Assembly: GCA_002205965.3 (NCBI GenBank)
Contig: NADL03000689.1
Location: 186,001 to 250,000 of the forward strand
Direction: 5' to 3'
DNA: 64,000 bases
Origin: Kappaphycus alvarezii
Lineage: Eukaryota; Rhodophyta; Florideophyceae; Gigartinales; Solieriaceae
Within the stretch, counting starts at the first letter, position 1. Each line of letters starts with the position of its first letter. Below are positions 35,469-47,159 of this stretch, in pieces. The notes below the pieces were generated by a model. The model made no database searches and was not told the origin of the DNA. It saw only the letters and a program-made list of their open reading frames with translations. Made by a program: the position numbers and the translations under genes.

Positions 35469-38400
35469 TCCCCCCTATTGCCCATACTCATCCATCCTTA
35501 GTCACAAAATAACCATTTTTGAACAACTTGATCACACTTAATTGTCATGAGGATTTGATTCGGTGCATCAAACTTTGCGATCTTCGTGAAGGCGTCCGCG
35601 GGGTCGTCTGTAGTCCGTACGCATCCAATATTGGATATTTCCTCTTTTGCATATGCATCTCTTACAGACCTAATATAAAGCATGAGCGTTTTTCCAAAGT
35701 GTGGAAACACTTGGTGATAACATCAAATAGACTTTTGGAGTCCGCAAACATTTAGAGTAGAATTTTGAGTCCAAGAAAGGATTCAAGGTCGTGCTTAATC
35801 ATGTAGCCAATATCGAAGGAATCAGCGAAAGCATAAACTTTGGCGCCTAGTACAGATTTAGTTATTGCGCGAATTTTTTGACTAGAATAACTCAGCGCAT
35901 TATGAATCCCGGTATTTTTTGTGAGCAAAACAATGTATCCAAGTTGGGAAGTATTGTGCAATTTTTTTTGCAAAAGAGGAGTCAGAGTATAGTTCCAACC
36001 TTATGTGGTTTTTATCCAACCTGTAATACTTAAGCAAAGAGCTAGGGCTATTCTGAACATGCTTTGGAACTTTGTTCAACTGCTTTATTGCTTCCACTGA
36101 TAATTTAGTTTCAGTCACTTGCACTGTCATATTCACGGCACAACATATTTCAGACTTTGTCTGTGTTAACGAAGCCAATATATGCCTCAAAGACCTGAAT
36201 TCAGAAAAATAGGCGTCCGTCGTCAGAAATACGTAACTTCTTAACATAATGTTACTGACTTAACTCAAATCCATAATCAGTTCTCTGTACTCCGACAACT
36301 GCGAATACAGTGTCATTGAACTCCGTCTCTCGCGATTCAAATTAAACAGGAGTCCTTTGGGAAAACTGAACAAATTCATCGTTGCCACAAAGTAGAGAAT
36401 CTTCCACATATTTTCCAACTATTCTCTGAAGTTCTCCGTCTGTATGCTTTGAGAAGAGTGCGAGATCTCCATCGGTTGGCCTCATACAGAGATCTTTCCT
36501 CAAGTGTAAATTCGTCGTGCGACTCCAATAGTCTCCTGAATCCGATAACCGGTAAAGGGGTTTCAGTAACTCTAGTAACTGGTTCTTCGTTAATCCGAAG
36601 TCTTTTTGTTGGTCTAAAGTAGACTTTTCGCATCAGACTCTGAGTTGACTCTGGATACGCCTGTTTAACATCTTGAGACAGAATCCTTAAATCGTGTATT
36701 GCAGTAATTGCAACTGACAAGCCGGTGGAACGCTGACGGATAGTTAGAGTGTCATGTACGAGATAGTTATTTTCTTTGTTGTTATGAATTTGTACTACAA
36801 ACCGTGCTTTTTATATCTCTTTATCAGTGTTCTTATTTTTGATTGACAGAACGAATCTTCCAGAGACGATATTAGCCTTCTTTGGTATGTCTTCTCTAGC
36901 GAATATTTTCCAGGTATTTCTCTCAATAAGTCCTCCTATTTCTTTCTGTTTCGCTCTCAAATTCAGCTGAATTGGATATGGGATCTCTTCGGTGTAAAAC
37001 TTCATCGAGGTTGACATCAGAAGACTATTGGATTGTATCATTTCAATTGATGAATTCAAAGCTTCGACTCGTGGTTTAACTTTATCATCGAAACAAGGCT
37101 TTACCGAAGAGCTTGAATGTTGCAATTCCTCGCTATTTCTGTCAATAAAGACTTGTCTGTCATTATTTTTCGAGATTTTGTAGGGTACTGCCCATTTAGG
37201 TTTGGATTTTTCACGATAGACTAGAACTTTTTTCCAGTGTTATGGGGAGAGGTATTCGTAATCTGCGAATTTAGAGCAGTTCTGAGTCAGAGTTCTGAAG
37301 TGATAGTTTGTATCTCAGCTCTTGCCATTTAGAGCGCTCTCATTCATTCCATTTGACTCGGAAGTTCGCTATTCATGGCCGGAAACCTCGAAAAAAGTCC
37401 AGATACGAGTAACGATAGGATCAGTATTTTGGCGTTCATAGTATCGTTCATAGCCTTCACGGCGAGACGTAGAGCGAGTCCTGTTCCAAATTCAGGCTAT
37501 GAATGGCTAATAGTGCTGTAAATGCAGCTTAACGGATCATGTTAACGTTCACTGGAACCAATGGTATTATGGCTTTCAACTCCAGATAGGCTGAGTTTGA
37601 TTCCATTAGATTTTACTAAATCTTTCCATGCCTTGGAAAAGAACTGAAGACCTTGGTCCACCTTCATTCTATCAGAAAATCTAGTGTAAATTGTAGCCCA
37701 GAACTAAAGAAAATAGTTTGTGATAGATTTACTACTTTGACTGTGAAAGAATACAGCATTACAGAAATGGGGTTGTGTATCCACGATATTAATTACGGAA
37801 TTTTTGTCAAGAAACGTAACATCAAGAGCTAACAGTTGATTAAGTGTGATTCCATTAGCCCTAACAACCTGGAATGATCTGGGTTTCGGTTCAAAGTGCT
37901 GACATGTGGGACACTGCTTGGATATCTTCGAAATCAAATATGACGTCTCAGTCGTTGCTTTCTCTGGTCCAGCTCTCCTAGTCATGTTGTATAGCTTTGA
38001 GGCAGATGGATGGAAAAAGTGTAAATAAAGGCCCTTTAATTGATGATTTGTGAACAGGACTTCAGAAAAATCCCACACAACATAAAGATGACTATGTTTG
38101 CGTGTGGTTTACAGAGTCCGTCCATGTCCTTTGGAGAAAGTAGGTTGTCCATGTTGTCTGCAACAAGTCCAATTTTGTTTGAAACTTCTAGGCCAATCAA
38201 AAATGAAATAGTTGCATCAATTACATCGATATTTAGCAGGAAAAAAGCACCGTCAGGCGTCTGAATAATAATTACAATCTGTTCTACGCTTTGAAAGAAT
38301 ATATAACCAAGATTGTGAGCTGTTTTCACGTGGTTACGTCTTATCTTAATCCCAGAAAGGTCAAAATATGCCTTAACTTTTGATTTTACAGTCTCTGATT

Positions 38401-39388
38401 TTTGCGTACCAGTTTTGAGACACCTTCCGTGTAATTTATCGGAATTGGAGTGCTTAGGCAATTTTCTGCTTTCGACAGTTGAAATCTCATGTATCTTTAC
38501 GTGTTAATTCTCCATTTTCATTGCTTCTGTGGAAAATGGACGATTTTACGTTATGGATAAGAGGCTTGTCGCGTTCCCTTAGGTTTTGCCTTTGGAAAGA
38601 AGCACTTCGGCTTGTTTGAGTACCCCCTGCTAAAAATCCTCGTCATCCAAAAATGGTTGGCCCTAAACTGTAATTTGTGAAAATAACTGCTCAGGGACAT
38701 ACGTTGAGTCATCTTTATCTATTCTTCCATTTCTATAGTCGTCAATGACATCATCACTGTTGACGTCTCCAAGAGAGTTCAAATACGCACCAATTTGGTT
38801 TAATGCCTTGCTGAGGTCACCATTGCGGAGAAAAGTTGACGTAAGGGTCTTTAGAAGGACAGCAGATTTGTGAAGGACGGTTACCACATTGCGTTAGGCG
38901 AGAAACAGAATCAACTTCCGAACTATCGATGGATTGCGCCGAACCTGTCCCGAAAAAAGCATGTGAATAGGGAAGTACTCAAGTAACCGAGCCATAATTC
39001 ATCACTAGCGAGGGAAATATGCTCAAACTTTCCTTTTACACAGTTTACTAGATACTGTTGCAACTCTGTGCCCATTCTAATACCTTGACCGAACACAATA
39101 TTAATATATCCTTTCGCACGTGCAAGTTAATGGGGACTTAATTTTTTGCATTTGTGGCCCGTTTAGTGTTTTCTTGTACCAGTCTACATCCTTTTTTAGC
39201 AGTTGCCTCTTATTTTTTCGCTCTTCTCAAATTGTCTCCTCAATTTCATTTGTCCCTTGGTTTTCTAATTCGATTTTTTAAAATAATTTCAAGCAAGAAT
39301 CGCAATTAATTTGATAATTAATGAGAACAAGATAGAAAATACAGATTGGACTTTAGATAAATCTAATTTGAAATTACCCTTAAATAGT

Positions 39389-39733
39389 TCATTCCAGCCT
39401 TTGGCGCTGTAAATGGGAATGGCTTTCGAAGCTGCGTTTGCACACCTGACAGTACGGCAGATTTTTTTTGTTAAGTAAGCGATTGTTGTACTTGCGACTC
39501 TGTAAATGGTCAAAGTAGGTTTTAGACCCGTTGCAAGTAACCTTGCAAAGGATAAGGGTCCTCTTCTTTACAGCCACACGTGTAGAAGTAACCTCAGAAA
39601 CCCCAGCGCGATAAGCCAATCGATGGACAGCTTTGCGGCATAGACGTAGCGCAGCCCTACAGGTAGGTTTGTACCCAAAGTCAGCCGAAGAAGGATCCGT
39701 AAGATCAATTTGTGAAGCTTGACGCCGTGGCAC
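39389..39733 (-). CDS. Small ORF with histone-fold-like helix and two U1-type zinc-finger-like motifs
   Basis: A 114-aa ORF starting at ATG 39733. Residues about 28-50 (CRAALRLCRKAVHRLAYRAG then VSEVTS) resemble the histone H4 stretch AIRRLARRGGVKRIS. Next comes CKVTCNGSKTYFDHLQSRKY, which has the spacing of a U1/JAZ-type C2H2 finger with Tyr in place of the last His, and then CQVCKRSFESHSHLQRQ, a second finger-like motif whose last His is Gln. It lies within the bounds of the old copia element, between gag-like sequence and the right LTR, so it may be an extra ORF of that element or a nested fragment. The function is unknown, and both resemblances are by eye. Confidence 0.35.
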   Translation of the reverse strand: MPRRQASQIDLTDPSSADFGYKPTCRAALRLCRKAVHRLAYRAGVSEVTSTRVAVKKRTLILCKVTCNGSKTYFDHLQSRKYNNRLLNKKNLPYCQVCKRSFESHSHLQRQRLE

Positions 39734-40484
39734 ATGTGAGGTATCTGAAATCTGAACTTGACCTGAACCTTAATTCACACGTGTAATACATCTTACTGAG
39801 CCTGAAACTGAAGAGACACCTGTGATTACGTGATTTGCCGAACATGCAGGCCTCCGATTGGTCTGGAACGGCGATTTTATGTGCCTCGTAAAGGCTCCTG
39901 ATTGGTTGGCGATACTGCGACACTTGGCTACATTAGAGTGACGCTGGTATTTGCGGTGCTTACATTCGGGTTTGGGGTGATGCTGACAGATGTTGGAAGC
40001 TTACACAGAGTATATCGGGATTCCGATCTTGTTCTGGATTTGGTCGGGCAAGGTGGAATACGCGGCATCACGATCAAATCGTTGCCTTTATTGGCCACTG
40101 GATAGTGTTCAATCAGAATAAAAAATAAATGTACTTTTCAGTATTTACCGGCTTGCTCTTGGCTTTAAACAACGCGGGAATAGGAAAAATTGGTATATTT
40201 TCACTTTCGAATAGCGAATAGGCTTATTTCTTGAATTCCTCGAAAAACGGTAAATCCGGATTGTCGCGGAAATTCAGGGAATGAAAAAGGAGACTGACAG
40301 CGTTAGCAGCAAGCATAAAAAACTGTAAACATTTGTCGTAGTGTAGACAAGTTGAGTAGGTTGATGTAAAATTTTGATGGTTTTTCACTTCAGCACCCAA
40401 GGCGGCGAGATCTTATATAGGCAGCAGTTTCCGTCAACTATTTCTAGCACACCAACTAACTACCAACTTAATTCCCTACCGGAT

Positions 40485-40662
40485 AGTCCTGTGGAAGGTC
40501 CCAATGTCCCTTACACTACAGTCCTAGCAGGCATCGCTAACAGAACAATAGGATCAAGGAAATATAGGCAACGTAGAATAGAAAAAGTAGTAAAGACAAA
40601 AAGCTTCACTATAGGCTTGTAAATAGTACATAAATACATTTTCTGTATCCCGTATGTCCGCA
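40485..40662 (-). repeat. 5' LTR of the old copia element
   Basis: Partner of 35283-35468. On the minus strand it begins TGCGGACATACGGG. The inner edge is uncertain by several bases. Confidence 0.65.
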
Positions 40663-40709
40663 ATTATACAGTTTTCTGTGATTTACTGAACCGTTTGACC
40701 AAATGTGGA

Positions 40710-41560
40710 ATTAAGTACTGTGCAGTACAGTATATTGCACTGTACAGTACAGTACAGCATATTATACAGTATATACAGTATGTTACACAGTACTGTACAC
40801 TACTCTAGGACTGTGCAGTATAATACTGTACTGTACTGTACTGTGTACATACATTAATTTCAAAGGTAGAACTGGGACCTTCACTTAAAGATTTAATTGG
40901 GCCCCCTAATCAAACATAGCCCGGCCAGGACTTGACCGATGCCCATTCCACCAAAGGGGATGGAAGAAAAGTCCCTCATTGAACTCACAGTAAGAAGAAA
41001 AAGAAACGGGCTGAAAAAATTCTCAGTGTTAGCGATGGTCTTACAGATAGCGATGACAGCGACAGATTCTAGAAATGGGAGGGCTTGAGTAAAACCAGTA
41101 AGACAGCGACAGACACGGTAGGACCCCTCGCTTTCTGTGACAAAGAAACCACTGGTTGGGTGTGGCAGAGTACTCTGAGCATTCCTGAGCCTGATCGAGG
41201 AGGATGGTATTCCTTGCAAGGCTTTCCCAAATCGACCATGTGTGGAGTGGGGGCGAGGGGTGGCAATCGCTCCAGAGCGGCAAAAACCAAAATTGACCCC
41301 ACAAGGGCTCCGAAGCGAGTTCGGGCGATCCTTAATACCCGTTTGGCCTTGATCCCCAGCATGAACAGGGCTCCGAAAGACGTGAAATAAATATTGAGAG
41401 AGACCGGTCGTAAAAGTTGAGAGAGAGAGTAAAAGAAAAAAGCCACGGTACAATGTTCCAGTACAGCAGTAGCTACACTTTGAATACTGTACAATACTAC
41501 ACAGTAAGGCAAAGTACAGTATCTTAAATATGTAATGCAGAGTGCGGTACAGTACTGTAA
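40710..41560. repeat. TACAGTAC/GTACTGTA palindrome clusters flanking a small ORF
   Basis: Very dense at 40715-40855 (ACTGTACAGTACAGTACAGC and TACTGTACTGTACTGTACTG) and again at 41455-41560. The words are the same as in the clusters at 19 and 25.8 kb. Confidence 0.8.
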
Positions 41561-41645
41561 AGTGCATTGCAAAAATCAGCTCGACAAAAATTTTGCCGTA
41601 CAAATAGGGGAGGGTTTTGGGTCCAAAAATTGAAATGCACCACAT
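40893..41645 (-). CDS. Hypothetical protein, doubtful
   Basis: A 250-codon minus-strand frame; the first third runs through the palindrome cluster and is probably non-coding. An overlapping minus frame (41572-41069) contains MLGIKAKRVLRIARTRFGAL followed by a hydrophobic VGSILVFAALE stretch, so a small membrane protein starting near 41.36 kb is an alternative. Palindrome clusters on both sides suggest a short gene unit, but neither frame has a recognisable domain. Confidence 0.2.
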   Translation of the reverse strand: MWCISIFGPKTLPYLYGKIFVELIFAMHFTVLYRTLHYIFKILYFALLCSIVQYSKCSYCCTGTLYRGFFLLLSLSTFTTGLSQYLFHVFRSPVHAGDQGQTGIKDRPNSLRSPCGVNFGFCRSGAIATPRPHSTHGRFGKALQGIPSSSIRLRNAQSTLPHPTSGFFVTESEGSYRVCRCLTGFTQALPFLESVAVIAICKTIANTENFFSPFLFLLTVSSMRDFSSIPFGGMGIGQVLAGLCLIRGPN

Positions 41646-41649
41646 GCCT

Positions 41650-43960
41650 CGTGTATGAAGATAGAGTTAACGCAACTTGTGCAAACTATACAAAACATCG
41701 CAAAAAAGGCAGGCGTGTTTTTAATTTTAAAAATCAATTACACAACTCGAAACATGATACCGAAAATTAAAAAAGACACTAATTTAGTGCAATTTTCTCT
41801 GTAGGGCGAATTTTGCATCAACAAAGAGGTCCCTAGAAGCAATTATTTACTTTTTTATTATTCTTCTATTCCTAGATGTAACTCCTATTTGGTAACGGAA
41901 ATTGGAAAAATTGAACCACGAAACAGTGCTTCAAAAAAAGTTGCAGTTTCAGTTAAACTGCTTTCGCACCGATAATTTAGGGTAATCAATTTGGTATCGC
42001 AAAAAATAACTTACATATATGCACGAAAAAATGAAATCAGTAGTAAATACCTTCAAATGCAGACCAATTATGTTCCTTAATTTGTTTTGAGTAACTTTCG
42101 GGATCAAGCACGCAACATCTTTGATTATTCGCTATTTTTTAAATTTTTCGATTTATTCAATCGTTTGGGAAATAAAATAAGAAATAATGATGATAAGAAC
42201 CAATTGCGTCAATATCAGTTATTTTCACCAAAAAAATTTGCGTCAAATAAGATAATTTATTTCTACATTCGTATCACTTAGAGCAAAAGGGAATTTTCCT
42301 GAACAGGATTCTGTATCTGAAAAACAAGAAAATTCAATTGAATATGGAGTTAAATTTATAAAAGAATCCACTTTATCTGATAAAATTAAGTTCAAAATTA
42401 CTACAATAGTTATTTTGAAGCAACCTGATTCAAAAACTGGGACCATTTCTTGGCCTATATTTGTTCTGAGTGTGATTCGTAAGGATTTCTAGAATAAAGT
42501 TCGTTTCCATAGATATCTATAGATATTATTACGTTCATTGCGTCTTTTTGTTAAGTAAGGCAACCAAGCGTAGAGTTTCTGTCCACAATTTGTTAAAAAA
42601 GGGTTTTCATTGCCGTAAAGTTGATAACGATACGATTTGGAATACTCAGAAAAGTGCAGAATGGCTTCACCATCAATTAATACCGTATCAAAATTAGTCT
42701 TTGCTGGGCTGCGCCTTCTGAGTGAAGGTTCAAATCAGTCTATTTTCTCTTCTATGTTTACGGCGGGCCTTTTTTTACATTAAAAAGATTGGCTTCAAAT
42801 CTCTGAAAGAAGGCAGAAAGGATTGGTTCCTGTCCATCCTGTCTGAAAACTGTATTTCTGGAAAGGATTTCAGTCCGAATCTAGATATTGCACATTTGCT
42901 CGTTGTGAAGAGAGGACCATTCATAGGTAGCCATGAAAAGTGATTAGTTTTCTCGCATAGAATGATTTGGTAAGTTTAGTTAACCTTTTCCATCCTATAT
43001 TTACATTTAAGCCAACTAATATTTTTTAGATTTGTCGATCAACTCGACTCCTAAATCCTGATGTCTCTCGGGACTACACTTCCGTGTATGGTACTTTTTG
43101 CTCTATCAATAAGACTAGAGAGTTCTCTACCCTCTGGTATTCGCATAAGTTGCATTTCTTAGTACTAAGATATGAAATTGCGGTGACATTCGTGAGTAGA
43201 GGTATTGTACGGGCCAATAAATCATATTTTTGTTGAATTATTCCTGATATAAACATTTACAGGATTAATCTGAAGAGGCATTTGTTCGATAGTGAAATGG
43301 TTCTTGCAGATAAAGACTATTTTGAACCCTAATGCCTCCGCGGGCCAACGCCGCAAATGGATGCTGAGATGTTTCGAAGTATTCGAGCAAGACATGAAGT
43401 TGAACATAGTTGTATTAAGTAGTTCAAGTTGTTGCCGATTACATTCAGGAACAGATTGTCCCTGCATCGAAACTGTTTTATCGCAGTAGCATACTTAGTT
43501 TAGTTTATGTTCGAAAGTGGGCATTATTTGTAGTATGGAAACATCTTCTGGTTAAATTTCAATGTTTTGGATTAGAGCCTATAAGTGGTGTTATTTGGTT
43601 TGAATTTTTTCATTTAATAGGCACTGAGTATTGCAATGTACCTAACCGATGGCCGTATAATTTGGAATCAAGGTGAAACATCTCGCAAGCAATTATTCAA
43701 GAATCCCATAACTTACGAAGTACACCGTCTGAAAGGCTCGTTTTCGGGCATATAAAAGCATAAATCCACCTTAATACGGCTTTAGGGCCACACTGGGTGT
43801 ATCCAATTTCGGGTGAGGCCAAGAGACTGGAAAATTAACCCTTATTTTAGAGCTATGCGAGCACTTCCGCTTAAGCTGGCACATCTAAAAGGTGCACGGG
43901 CCAATTTTTTTTAAAAATCAATCTCATTACAGGTGAATCATATCCTTCGTGAATTGATCC
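41650..43960. other. AT-rich stretch without a recognisable gene
   Basis: Strongly AT-rich with ORFs below 85 codons. Possible element debris, but no reverse transcriptase, integrase or transposase motif could be supported. Confidence 0.4.
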
Positions 43961-44164
43961 TCTTCATTGCACAAGGCGCAAAAGAGTAACAACTGCTATC
44001 TGTCTTCAGCGGCGAGCTTGGCGAGTTCTCTCCATTACTTTGCGACGGATGACGCACTCAGGGGCCAAAAAAGTCAAGCGAATATGGTTAGCAATGGGGT
44101 CGCGATAGTTATCGCGTGTTTTTGCGGTTTCGCTACGTTTCTTCTCACGGCGAAGAGCCTCCTC

Positions 44165-45740
44165 TTATTCCAATGCAGTAAGAACTGAATTATTGGTAAC
44201 ATGACAGACTGTGCACGTGTCAATGCGAATCGTGTGGCTTTCCTCAACATTCGGATCCCTCAATGAACTACTGTTGCGCCTCCTAAATGCCTGAAGTAAA
44301 TCGGTAACAGAAATTGTATTATCTGAGCCTTCATTGTTAAAGAGATGCAAAAGCTGCTCAATGGAAGGCCATCCAACATTATGATACCATATCCCACTTC
44401 TCCTAAATCCACTGACAATGTTGGAATACTTTATGGAATCAAAATAAGCTGACAGAACACACGAGCCAATATCAAACGCGTGCAGTACTTTCTTAGAACT
44501 GCCGGCGGAACGAATTTCCCTCTGCAAGTATGACTTGTATGCACTGAATACTGACACATCCAGAGGCTGAAGCTGATGCGAGGTGTAGGCTGGCATTGCG
44601 ATAACAATAATGTTACTGTTCCGGAGTAGAAGTAAGATCTAGTACTGAATGTGACAAGCATACCCATCGATCACCAAAAGCAAATAATGTCCACCCACAC
44701 GTAGTTTGTCTGTCTCCCGAGCAAATTTCTTAGCCCAGTCAAAAATAATCTCAAAATTAACACCCGGAACGTCACTATGATATAAATAGCAAGGAGGCAA
44801 TGCGTCGTGGAGAGTTTCAAAACGAATATTGATGCACCAGAAATGCCTTTTCGCACCTAGAAAAAAAGCGACTGGTGTGTATGCCGTGCTATTTGCGAAC
44901 ACAACTGGCATGATGGTTACGAACTCCAATTTGCCTTTAGTACGAGTACAAAAGCGAATAATTGCGGTATGCTCCGGGTCTATCCCCTTCCTCAAGCTCT
45001 GGCCAGTCATCTTTGCGAATGAGCATCCAGACTGGTCCATGTTAAACACATACTTCGGGTCTCGAACTCGGAACCGCTCCGTTGCTGATTTTAACCTCGT
45101 AATGCTCAGCCACGTTCTCCATGCTCAACGCATCCACACGTTAATCCTCAATGATTCTTACGGATTTGATCGCCAGACCATGGCGCTTTCTAAAGGAGTC
45201 AAACCATTTTCGAGAGGGCATTCCCTCCACAAACGGAATATCTTTCCTCCTGTAACCTGGCATCAAGTGAACATATTCTTGTACAAGTAGTTGTAATCCA
45301 GTTGGGCTGAGCGGTGTGTTACGGGATAAAAAGTCGTTAATTGTCTCGAAAAACGTTTCTTCTTCCTTGATGGTCTAAACGCACGGGTGCCCCGGAGATC
45401 CCATTGAGATAAGGATATCACTGGGGGAGACAGGCTGCGACTCTGGAGTGTAAGCTTTCCTTTGCGCTAAATCGCGGCGGATTGACGTTGCAGGCACTCT
45501 ACGTTTCGCTGCAAGGGCAGTCCAGGCGGTCGGAGGGTTTGATATGTACCTTTCGAACACTGTAGCATGTAGTAGCCCGTAAATTTCAACCACACCGAAC
45601 GTTATTGATGATAATCTGAGGTCAGGCCTTTGAGCACGATGAAGATGTCCGCTGTTGAAATGAAAGCACCAGGCCGTAATGGCATATCTGACTTCCATAC
45701 CCAATACATTGATGTGCGTGGTATGTCTACCTGGAGGCAT
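44165..45740 (-). pseudogene. pogo/Tigger-like (Tc1/mariner) transposase, decayed
   Basis: The minus-strand gene opens at ATG 45740 (MPPGRHTTHINVLG). A CENP-B/Tc5-type DNA-binding stretch lies near 45.2 kb (GMPSRKWFDSFRKRHGLAIK). The DDE_1 catalytic core follows: the first Asp in VFNMDQSGCSF (45035-45037), the second in LLVIDGYACH (44666-44668), and the third in SHQLQPLDVSVFSAYK (44558-44560), 35 residues after the second, as in pogo-like DDxD enzymes. Lesions visible: in-frame stops near 45376, 45142 and 44640, and one frameshift near 45100. The gene is therefore dead, but each domain is well preserved, which suggests fairly recent decay. Terminal inverted repeats were not found. Confidence 0.75.
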
Positions 45741-45750
45741 GGTCAAAGTA

Positions 45751-45803
45751 TTTGGCGCCTAGTGGAGCTGTTTCGGTTTGGCGGGACTTAGAATCCCGCC
45801 AAA
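45751..45803. promoter_or_regulatory. Three E2F-type sites, two as a perfect palindrome
   Basis: TTTGGCGCC at 45751-45759, TTTGGCGGGA at 45777-45786 and its exact reverse complement TCCCGCCAAA at 45794-45803 (7-bp spacer). The E2F/DP consensus is TTTSSCGC. All three lie 11-63 bp upstream of the transposase ATG at 45740 on the minus strand. Confidence 0.55.
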
Positions 45804-46270
45804 TTAGTTTGTGCGATGTTGAGGGCGCGAGTGTAGGGTCGCGCGCGTGAGCTCGCGGAGGGCGAGTGACGCGGAGGAAGTGGTGATCGGTGATTGGAGA
45901 AGGGATGTAGGGTGTGCCGGAGTTTGGAAAAGTTTTGATGTTGTTGTACCTTTTTCTCTCTCTACTCTCCTCCTCGCTAGGGTTATTATATACCGCACTG
46001 TACAAAGTCAAAATAACCGAGCTACAGTAAAGTATCAGCGAAGTTTCTAGAAGTAGACTCGTGTGCTACGTGAGGTTGTTGGGTGGCATACAGAGCGGGC
46101 GAGGTGCGACACGGAACTCATGTGTCACAGATATCTCGACTCCCCGCACCTCCGACCCTTCCAACTTTCCGACTAATTCCTTTGCCGCTATTCTCCTCTC
46201 GTTACCCTTGAGCTTCCCCCGCTTTCACCAGGTGAGCACAGTACTTCCACAACACCACGGGATGGAGGTG
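45804..46270. other. Gap between the transposase and the second gypsy element
   Basis: No gene recognised. A minus ORF (46011-45727) reads through the E2F sites and is probably chance. The last five bases before the LTR, ATAGA (46271-46275), are the left target duplication. Confidence 0.4.
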
Positions 46271-46275
46271 ATAGA

Positions 46276-47052
46276 TGTAGTACCTGGCCATTTTCGATGG
46301 ATCACGCAGATCCCTGCATATTGATCGGGCCTCGAGCCCACGTGCACATGACGGTGCGTATTGAGCGCGTAGTCGCTATTCATGGATGCTGGAAACCACC
46401 TTTTATTTTGGTTATTTCAGGAACCTCATTGGTTTCCTACAGTAACCGACTGGTCTGGACACATGGAAAGTCCATGTCGCGGGAAGCCCTGTAAGGCTCG
46501 GCCTGCAGTAAGGAAGTGTATTCCACATGGCGAAAGTCTCACGATTGGCAACCGCCACAACGGCTCACCATTCCAGCTCGGGCATGCATAGCCATCTGTT
46601 GGTGTAATACACTGTTTTTATTGTTATTTTTACTTTTACCGTTATTTACTCTAACTGCTCTGACTAGTCTAACTTTTACCTATTGATAGTATTTATGCAT
46701 CGTCGGCCATGCCGACGGGACTAGTAAAAGGCCAACCAACTGCATACGCTGGGATATCCCCCATACTTGCAACTATTCAGCACTGCCACTGTTTTGCAAC
46801 TTGCGCAAAAGAGCCCCGTAGTAATCATCGTTACTCAGGTCGACCCGTGGTCTTTTCCCTGTTCTGGGTGGGTTTCTTGTTGGCTCACCTAACCCAACCT
46901 AGCGTTCAACGCTACAGAGTGACAGTACGTCCTAGTGAGATCTAAACTCAAAACTCTGGGTCCTGAACCCACCAAGCTCTACCACACTACCAAGGAAGTG
47001 GGATTCGAACACCCAAGTGGCTTTACTAGCCTTCAGCTGGTATTGCACCACA
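46276..47052 (+). repeat. Left LTR of the chromodomain gypsy element
   Basis: A 777-bp copy of 59200-59973, separated by scattered substitutions and a few 1-3 bp length differences. Ends are set by TG...CA, the target duplication and the following primer-binding site. Confidence 0.93.
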
Positions 47053-47159
47053 AAACTGGTCTCCCGACCTAGAACGTGCTTCGAACACTCGTTTTTTTTT
47101 GTGTTTTTGTTTTGATTTCGTTGGGTTCGCATTGCGTTTTTCAAGATTTGGTAGAAGAC

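Larger units (their letters stand above)
35283..40662 (-). mobile_element. Old Ty1/copia-type LTR element (minus strand), heavily broken
   Basis: Minus-strand copia signatures run in order from right to left: a gag-like piece near 38.8 kb, protease/pre-integrase near 38.3 kb (DATISFLIGLEVSNKIGLV), an integrase zinc region near 37.9 kb (CPTCQHFEPKPRSF), reverse transcriptase near 37.0-36.5 kb (GGLIERNTWKI, LSQDVKQAY) and RNase H near 35.9-35.6 kb (SQKIRAITKSVLGAKVYA, ADAFTK). Short LTR-like repeats of about 180 bp bound it (35283-35468 and 40485-40662), roughly 80% alike, which points to an old insertion. A G-rich tract (35469-35479, read on the minus strand) sits exactly against the 3' LTR as a polypurine tract should. 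It has many breaks, well over ten. No target duplication was found. Confidence 0.8.

Noticed and set aside
39389-39733. A true histone H4 gene
   Set aside because: Only the central helix and loop resemble H4; the conserved N-terminal tail and C-terminus are absent.
35283-40662. Reading the 35.3 and 40.5 kb repeats as LINE 3' tails
   Set aside because: Considered because the left copy joins a LINE frame, but a polypurine tract abuts the left copy and the enclosed sequence is copia on the matching strand, so LTRs fit better.
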